A stretch of 64,000 nt of DNA from Leptoclinus maculatus (taxonomy: Eukaryota > Chordata > Actinopteri > Perciformes > Stichaeidae): positions 19,014,343 through 19,078,342 of the forward strand of contig JAVDOI010000009.1 of NCBI GenBank assembly GCA_032191485.1, given 5' to 3'. The notes below the pieces were generated by a model. The model was not told the DNA's origin. It made no database searches and saw only the letters and a program-made list of their open reading frames with translations. Below are positions 57,063 through 64,000 of this stretch, piece after piece (position 1 is the first letter of the stretch; each line of letters opens with the position of its first letter). A program made the position numbers and the translations under genes.

Positions 57063-60000
57063 CTATACGTGCTCCAGGTAGTCAGTGAGGAGGGTAGGGA
57101 GAGGAAGGAGGGGGAGCAGTTTCAGTCTGGATCGACCAATCAGGTTCCTGATCTGGAGTCGACACAACTGGTAGAGACTCCTCGGACAACCTAGAAAGAG
57201 ACAGAGGGATTTCCTCTTACTGTTGTGATACAACCTGAATTTCGAGTGGTTCCATGCATCAATGTTGAGAATCACTGCAGAAGAAGATATTGCAGTACCT
57301 TCAAATGTCATTAGCAGCTGTTGTGTTTTTCCACCAGCAGGTGCTAGCTCCACAGGCCGCTGATCGTTACTGTCTCTGATGTTGACATTAGCTCCATATT
57401 CCAGTAACACTGACGCCTGATCTGCACAGTCCTGTCTGACAGTGGCATGCAGAGGGCTGTCACCACCTCTGCCTACATTTACATTGGCTCCTAGAGAAGA
57501 CGCAGACAAGAGGAGAGGAGAGAAGATTTGAATAATACATTTACTAATGCTGTCGATGGAAGAGAAGATAACTATACACCTGATTTGACCCCTATGCAGA
57601 GTAACAAATTAGAATTAGACCCTTTATTAGAGTTCAGAAGAATATACACAGAAACATCACTTCTTCACAGAGAAACTGCCTTGAGTGGTGGAACCCAACC
57701 TCGGGGTCAGGACCCCAAAAGAGGTCCCAAGATAATCCTGAAAAATGTTTGCATTTTTCTTGTTGGACACTGCATACCTTCACCTCTTCATGCCTGAAAA
57801 AATCCTTTAACTGAGACATCCCCAGTAGGAAAACATGGCCACTCCAAGGCAATAACCTGTGACAAGGGGTCACAAATAAACATTGCTTGATTTAAAGGGG
57901 GTCACAATACAAAACAAGTTGAGAACCACAGGCCATGTGATGCATCCAAGCCTCCTTATCACGTTCTGTTTTCATTGTTTCCGCTTTTCACTTATTATTT
58001 TGGTATACTCACCCCCCCCTCTCGTTTCAGAAATCTTCACTTCCTGCCCTTGTGTGTCTCCCACCTGTGTGACTGTCTGCCACCTCCTCAATTAGTTTCA
58101 CCTGCCTCATTGTTTTCCCTGTCCCTCATCACCCTTACTCCTCAGTGTATTTAGTCCTTGTGCTCTCCTTGTCTGTTGCCAGTTCGTCTCAGCTCTTTGT
58201 GGTTAGCATTCCAGCATTCTAGTTTCAGTGTATTTCTCTAGTTTGAAGACCCTGTTTCTGTATTTTTTGGACTGTTGCCTAGCGTTTTTGATACCTTTGC
58301 CGTTTTTTTATATTGCCTTAAAGTACATTTTTTTGATTCACTGCCTTGTGTCCTGAGTCTGCTATTGATTCCTTTGTCGGTTGGCTCCAGTCTGATAGAG
58401 AGCATTGTAATCTATTCAGTAATGAGGATTACAAATAGACAGGGAAGAACATTAGGATGACTTTGGGTGGTCAGGAAAACTTCCAGATTAGTCTTTATCA
58501 GCCTAAGTAAAAGGTATTTTTAGTACAACATTCTGACTAAAGTTGCATTAAGCAATATTTTCTATATTAGCACTAAATCAAAACATTCCTTTTAATGTGA
58601 AAAGGTTGCTGGTAGTTTAGTCTAAGGCCCAATCCCAATGTCCACACTCACAGACTTTGTGATGCGGTCACGCAAAGTCTGTGAGGGCTCAAGGCTGTCC
58701 CACTGTAAAATCATTAAGTATTTAAAGGCTGTCCCGCAGACATTTTGAGTCCTTTATGCACACCCTCTGTAAGTCCACATTTCTGCAGACTTTCCCTGAG
58801 GGAATTATCCACTATTCATAGCGTTGTGACATTAAACACAAGGTTACCAAGGAAAGCCTGGAGGTGTAAAATAAAGGTTAAAAAAAAGTGGATGGCACAT
58901 GTATTGTGCCTGGCATATTACATTTACACAGAAACATTAACGATTGAAGATGGTACATATAAAAACGTGAACCATAGGAATGCAAGCATAGGCTTTATTA
59001 CACACCTGATTTATTCATCAACCATTTATTAAAAGATTTTAAAGATTATAAATAGATTACCCCTCATCTCATAAGGCAAGAGTCTGCAAGACGTTCAAAT
59101 CAGGAAGTATTAAAAATATAAAATAAAATCCCACAATTGTTTTTGTGTCATCAAGTAACGTGATGCGTCGCCGCAAAGTGCTGTCCCATTCGTATTCATA
59201 TCATTTCAAGCCCTTTCAGTCTCTCACACTCAACCACTTACCAGGTGACGTCAATAAGTCCCCGAGGGTTCAATGCTTGAGGCCTTAGGGGCCTTTAGAC
59301 TCACAGCCCGTTTTGCAGCATTCCTTTAGCAAAACTTTGGGCATAGTGACTAAAGCTGCTCGTTTTCTGGATCAAAGAGACCAAAACAATCAGAGGCCCA
59401 AGCCCAATGTCCCCCTAAAGCCTTAAACCCTGAACCCTCAGGGACTATTCTGACGAGTGTGAGAGACTGTGAGGGCTTGAAATGGTGTAAATACGAATGG
59501 GACAGCACTTTGCTGCAACATATCATGTTACCATGACGTCATATCATGTTATGTATAATTGTGGGTATTTATTTTATACTTTTTACTCCCTGATTTGAAC
59601 GTCTTCCAGGCTTGTAATTCTCAAATAATCCATTTACTCGTTTTTTCTCTCAAAACAGCTCTAATAACAAAATGAAAAGAAACGGTTAATGAATAAACCA
59701 ACTGTGTAAAAAAGTCTCTGCTTGCATTCCTCTGCTTTCATGTGTTTTTTATGTTCCATCTTTCATGCTTAATGTTTTTGTGTAAATGTAATAGGCCCGG
59801 CTGAACACCCATGTGCCCTTCTCTTGGTTTACCTTTTTTTCTCCTTACGTCTCTGGCCTCCACTGGTTACCTCGTGTTTGATGCCACATTGCTATGAATT
59901 GTGGCTAATTCTGCAGAAATGCAGACTTACGGAAAAGGTTCATAAAGGGCTTTATATGTCTGCGAGAGAGCCCTCAAACACTCGATGATTTGACAGTGGG

Positions 60001-61663
60001 ACAGTCCTGAACCCTAACGGACTTTGCGGGAACGCACATCAATGTCTGCGAGTCCTGGAGAGTGGAGATTGAGATTGGGCCATAGAAAACTGTGGGCACC
60101 TGCTCCCAGTACAGCAGGTAACACTGGTGTCCTACAAGTTAAAGTGTAGTAAATGAGACACACCACTGTGCAGCAGGATCTTTGAGCAGGCCGTGTGTCG
60201 GTGTAGACAGCTCATGTAGAGAGGAGATCCCAAGTGGGACAATTCGTAGTCTGGATCTGCTCCATGAGACAACAGGGACTCCACACACTGGCTATTACCT
60301 GGACGCACACACACAATGAAGAAACATTCACAAACTTTAAAACGCTGAAGGGTAAAAGCTTATGTTGCAATACCCAGGGCTCAGGACTCATTTTTCCACT
60401 TTTACCAACTTTCTCTCAGTTGGCTGCATCAACACTTGATTTTTTTAGTACAGCATGGTGTTTAAAATAATAAGAATAATCATTTTCTAACATGTTAGCA
60501 GCTAAATGGATTGTTTCATAAAGGTCTACGCTGCTTGTACACGTGCACCACAAGCTGTGGTAATGGTTGCAGTCTGGAGCCCTTTGTGCTCTTTGTTATC
60601 AGGTTTTTACCAGGATCTGACCTTTCTACTGTAGTTACACATTACAACCTGACCTATAAATGTGGCAGCAGCTGATAAGTGAGGTGAGATTCTCAGCCAC
60701 ATTCCACCAAAACCTGCTGGATGATATGTAGAAAATCAAAACACACAGACTAATCCAGCTATAACTACACATACTGGATACTGAACTGTTAAATCATATA
60801 CTGCCACAAAGACCCTGTTCTGTGTATTTACCTCTCTTGCAGGCTTCGTGCAGAGCTGAGGGGAAGTGTGTGTGGGTTGTGTGTGTGTGTGCTCCATTCT
60901 GCAGCAGCAGTTCCAAACAACCGACACTCCCAGAGGCACAACAGTTGTACAGAGGAGTGCCACCATCGATGGTGGCAGCATTCACCTAGACACACACACA
61001 TATATGTGTGAGAAATACACAACAGTCACGATATCAAGCAGCTGCTAAATGACAGTAACGTGTTTTAGGGTGGACACATGGTGAACATGTAATAATGGTG
61101 GGGATAAGAAGACCAATACTTACATTTGCTCCAGCATTTATTAATGCTCTGACACAGGCCACATGTCCTGACAGGCAGGCTTCATGGAGAGGGGTCACAT
61201 GATCGATGGTGACAATGTTGGCGTGATATCCCTAAAACATTCAAAGCACACAGTGTTATGACTTTAGTTGTTTAGGAAGCACACTCCCTTGTTTGACTTT
61301 GTCTTTGACTTTTGTCTTTCTGTTTTGAATTCATTCCGAGTAAATGATAACAGAGACGGCGACTCAAGTTTGTCGAGTTTGAGATGTTGACTTTTCATGA
61401 TCACTTTTATTTGTGTTTTTACTGTGAGCTATGAATTTAAGACTAATTCAAAGTATTGTAACTTCCACATCCTTGTATGTAATCTATTAATCTGGGGTGT
61501 AGGGTTATATGGGGGCGGGGGCATTAAGGGTAGGCTATTTGCTAGAATATCACATCCTTATTTTGTATGTTGTATGCAGTGCAATTCAGCTGCAGACCAG
61601 CATACGTTTCCACACACTAAATATAGCAAACACAAAGTGCAAACACTAATCCCTGCCAAATGT

Positions 61664-61758
<95 letters not shown>

Positions 61759-61847
61759 GGACCTTACCTGGGCCAGCAGAGTGCGCAGGGCAAGCAGTCG
61801 ACCCTGAGAAGCTGCTTCATGGAGAGGGGAGCGATCTGCCCAGGACC
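57063..61847 (-). CDS. asb5: Ankyrin repeat and SOCS box protein, ASB5-like (5' end missing)
   Basis: Probable substrate-receptor subunit of a cullin-5 ubiquitin ligase: ankyrin repeats bind the target and the SOCS box binds elongin B/C. Exons, minus strand: 61768-61847, 61124-61231, 60832-60985, 60164-60298, 57299-57490, 57063-57190. They encode 264 residues, matching the length of ASB5 from its SWADRS motif onward. Ankyrin units read SWADRSPLHEAASQGRLLAL, VTIDHVTPLHEACLSGHVAC, ATIDGGTPLYNCCASGSVGC, SALHEACKRGNSQCVESLL, LSHLGSPLYMSCLHRHTACS and GGDSPLHATVRQDCADQASV. The C-terminus SLYQLCRLQIRNLIGRSRLK ... LPTLLTDYLEHV is a SOCS box closest to ASB5. Some middle repeats look closer to ASB9, so ASB9/ASB11 remain possible. 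Human GALNT7-ASB5 linkage favours ASB5. The residues before SWADRS were not securely found. Confidence 0.82.
57957..58390 (+). mobile_element. Degraded LTR-like sequence
   Basis: It starts TATCACGTTCTG and shares the layout of 62080-62477 (CTTCCTGCCCTTGTGTGTCT, GACTGTCTGCC, CAGTGTATTTAG). No clear target duplication. It lies in an ASB intron. Confidence 0.5.
58626..60081. mobile_element. TIR element with an internal foldback
   Basis: Ends GGCCCAATCCCAATG and GATTGAGATTGGGCC are inverted. Inside, 59088-59245 and 59452-59607 form a second inverted pair (AGACGTTCAAATCAGG with its inverse; CCCACAATT; GTGCTGTCCCATTCGTATT). A further CCCAAGCCCAATGTCCCC lies at 59400. It looks like nested copies of one family. 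No transposase. Confidence 0.65.
61666..61756. repeat. (TG)45 microsatellite beside an ASB exon
   Basis: About 91 bp of uninterrupted TG. On the transcribed strand this is (CA)45, starting about 11 nt after the donor of exon 61768-61847. Confidence 0.95.
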
Positions 61848-61851
61848 CTGG

Positions 61852-61884
61852 ACACACACACGCACACACACACACACACACACA
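61852..61884. repeat. CA/GT tract at the ASB exon acceptor
   Basis: On the transcribed strand it is a (GU)n run with one GC interruption, separated from the exon start by only CCAG. Confidence 0.92.
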
Positions 61885-62079
61885 GACAAGGAAACAGACG
61901 AACAGTTTTGTTACAAGTGTAGCAAAATGTGCCACTTAACTGACACACAGAGTTATATTGTTATATGCCATTGAATTTCACTTAATTTGAACATCCTCTG
62001 ACAGAGACAGACACTGTGATGGACAGGACAGTATGCAGGGGATACAACACTGATTTACTACAAACTCAAGCTGTCAGAA

Positions 62080-62477
62080 TGTCACGGTTTGGGGTTTAAT
62101 TGTTTCTTCTGTTTTATTTGGACTTTCCCTGCCTCTTGTGCCCTGTGTTCACTTCCTGTCCTTGTCTATTTCCCGCCTTTGTGATTGTCTGCCCCGCCCT
62201 TCACCTGCACCCTCCCAGTGTATTTAAACCCTGTGTGTCCCCTGTCTCAGTGTCGTCTGTGGTGTATCCTGGTCCTTTGTGTTACTTGTTCTGCTGATCA
62301 ACCCTGGTATGTTCCCTGATTCATCTCTGCTCTTCCCTGTTTTGAAGTTTTGTTTTATTGGACAATTTTGTTACCCATTTTTTGACTCCTCTGTTTGTGT
62401 TGAACATTTTCTTTACTATTAAAACCACCTATATTCAACCCTCTGTTTCCCCGTGTCTCCCTGCATTAAACGTGACA
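62080..62477 (+). mobile_element. Solo LTR, 398 bp
   Basis: It begins TGTCACGG and ends CGTGACA. Flanks are CAGAA (62075-62079) and CAGAG (62478-62482), one mismatch apart. A TATTTAAACC promoter-like motif (62220-62229) and CTATTAAAACC (62416-62426) fit an LTR. Related to 57957-58390. Confidence 0.7.
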
Positions 62478-62775
62478 CAGAGTCCCCTCTATAATCACAT
62501 AAAGAGTCTACAAGGGCTCTAAAGAATCATTTGGGGCTATCTGCCTCATTCTATGGTGGATTGTCAGGAGGCTACTAAAATAATTTGTAATAAGTCAGGG
62601 GCACCAGAATGAGCTGAATTACACCAAAAAGAAGTTAAATTCTACAGCGCAAGCATACTTTCATCGTTAGTTTATAGATCCAAATTTTCATTCATCATTT
62701 AGCAAATATGTTTTTGATTTCACCATTTTGCTGCATCAAATATTGAGAAGCGTGAGTGTTCGTCCCATTACATTA

Positions 62776-63062
62776 TACTGACCACATTAGCGGTCAAAAT
62801 AAATCCAAAACAATACAGAATATTGTCATCTTTACATGTACATACTGTGCATAATCATTCCGTTCATGTATATTCAGTATATATTCCTTTGCACTATTTG
62901 TTTTGTTTAAAACTTACAGAACATTTGTAGTTAGACGTTTTATTTCTTTTAATCTTTCCAGCTTTGTTGTCCTTGTCCCTCGCTGTTATTTCTATTTTTG
63001 TGTAAGTACATTGTGAGAGGTGCTAAAAAACAAATACATATACATGCATAAAACTGATACTG
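62776..63062 (+). mobile_element. L2-type LINE 3' tail
   Basis: The end GTAAGTACATTGTGAGAGGTG...ACTGATACTGATTCTGA parallels the tail at 6430-6487. Only untranslated tail sequence remains. Confidence 0.5.
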
Positions 63063-63564
63063 ATTCTGAACTACAGAGGGAGCCATGGCGGACCAGGACC
63101 GAGCATCAACTGCAAAGTCCCTGGTTTGAGTCTGGCGGGAGACCTCGGTTGCAAGTTCCCCATCTTACACTTAAAGATACAAAACAGTGATATGTTAAAA
63201 TCACAAAGAATTGTATAGTAGTAGCTAAAAAATGTTTGCAACATAGAAGTCGTTAGTTGTAGCCCGACTCATTTTGAATTAAAGGAAAATATCTGTTCAA
63301 AACACAATCTGTAGCAGGTCTTCAGCTTCGCTCCCTGTGGTTATATTTAGTGGGAGTGAGCTGTTTCCTCAACAGCTGGGGCATCACCACTGCACCTCAG
63401 TACACACCACATGAACTCACAGTCTTGTCTACAACATACCCATATCTCCGTCTCCCCACGGCACATCCAGCCACCGGTAGATATAAGACATTTTGAGTGA
63501 AATGAAAGACCGCCACACCTGCTTGTCCTTATGTCAAGTCTGTCAGACTGGAAGATCCCCTTAC

Positions 63565-63606
63565 CGGCTCCAATGAACACTGTCAGCCAATGCAAATACT
63601 AATAAT
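63565..63606 (-). CDS. Tentative upstream exon of the ASB gene
   Basis: On the minus strand LHWLTVFIGAG ends at a strong donor (GCCG|GTAAGG). Its phase joins exactly to the next exon to give GAGSWADRS. No in-frame ATG occurs before an in-frame TAG, and the acceptor (TTATTATTAG) is weak, so it may be an internal exon or chance. Confidence 0.25.
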
Positions 63607-64000
63607 AACTACTAGCTAGCTAACTGAATACGTAGCTGGATAACTGACTGGTTGCTTGCGTCACAGGTAGAGCAATCCTATCAGTGTGTTGAGATCAAAC
63701 CTAACACACTAACTTAACCAGCTTACTCATATGTTTAAAGCCTTTTTTATTATAATTCAATCTGCTGGGACTAGACGGTTACAGAGACGGCGGCCATATT
63801 TAGATGGTCTGTGAGGTCTGTCCCTGACCTCTGTACATGCCACATGCTCACTTTTAAAGGGATGGCTACAACTATCTGATTGGCCCCAAAATGTTTGCCA
63901 TGTCGTTGGCTTTCACCTTGCTGCGGAGCGGATGTAGTCTCTGTGACATAGCTCTCTGAAGAGTCGCTGTGACGCTCAAAAGTTGCTCCGACTGTTGCAA
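63607..64000. other. Unassigned right edge
   Basis: GC-richer DNA near 63780-63960. GACGGCGGCCATATTTAG at 63786-63803 contains a YY1-like GCGGCCAT core, so a promoter may lie here. No coding exon is supported. Confidence 0.3.

Noticed and set aside
61397..61935. Long frames through the TG/CA microsatellite, both strands
   Set aside because: Most codons are Cys-Val or His-Thr repeats from the dinucleotide. Only 61768-61847 is real coding DNA.
63075..63165. tRNA-like box B (GGTTTGAGTC)
   Set aside because: Only one box is convincing. It could be a SINE remnant, but the support is too weak to annotate.

Overview
This is vertebrate nuclear DNA, almost certainly from a ray-finned fish and probably a percomorph. 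Genes are split by GT-AG introns. The spaces between exons are AT-rich and full of CA/GT microsatellites, Tc1-like and other terminal-inverted-repeat (TIR) elements, L2-type LINE tails, a tRNA-derived SINE and solo LTRs. No prokaryotic, plasmid or phage features were seen. Exon boundaries were read by hand from splice sites, reading phase and protein-family knowledge. The exon sums of ndufs8, saraf, galnt7, the USP gene and the GPCR all close in frame.

Layout: (1) 461-4787 minus, ndufs8, a complex I iron-sulfur subunit, with a likely non-coding first exon near 5.6 kb. (2) 5.9-6.5 kb, an L2-type LINE tail, then about 3 kb without a recognisable gene. (3) 9523-12377 plus, a multi-exon, divergent class A GPCR whose DRY position reads QQL. 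(4) 13986-14771 minus, intronless tmem187. (5) 17093-23125 minus, saraf (TMEM66), with a 1.35 kb Tc1-like transposon in intron 2. (6) 23.3-29.8 kb, repeat-rich DNA. (7) 30321-34111 plus, a short USP37-like ubiquitin protease with three in-frame 46-residue repeats before its catalytic domain, between inverted copies of one repeat. (8) 35.5-36.5 kb, a TIR element with a TGA target duplication. (9) 38062-55639 minus, galnt7, including two intact, equal-length versions of one catalytic-domain exon. (10) 57063-61847 minus, an ASB5-like ankyrin/SOCS-box gene with its 5' end unresolved. (11) 62-64 kb, a solo LTR, a LINE tail and unassigned DNA.

The genes do not form a shared pathway. They are an ordinary chromosomal neighbourhood: mitochondrial respiration (ndufs8), receptor signalling, ER calcium-entry control (saraf), deubiquitination, Golgi O-glycosylation (galnt7) and a probable cullin-5 substrate receptor (ASB). 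Human GALNT7 and ASB5 also lie close together on 4q34, which supports the naming at that end.

The best leads are the tandem duplicated galnt7 exon, which looks like a mutually exclusive pair; complementary GU and CA repeats enclosing an 80-nt ASB exon; a 3' splice site in galnt7 made almost wholly of a GU repeat; the recent triplication of a UIM-like segment in the USP gene; and a chain of repeats around the USP gene that suggests rearrangement.
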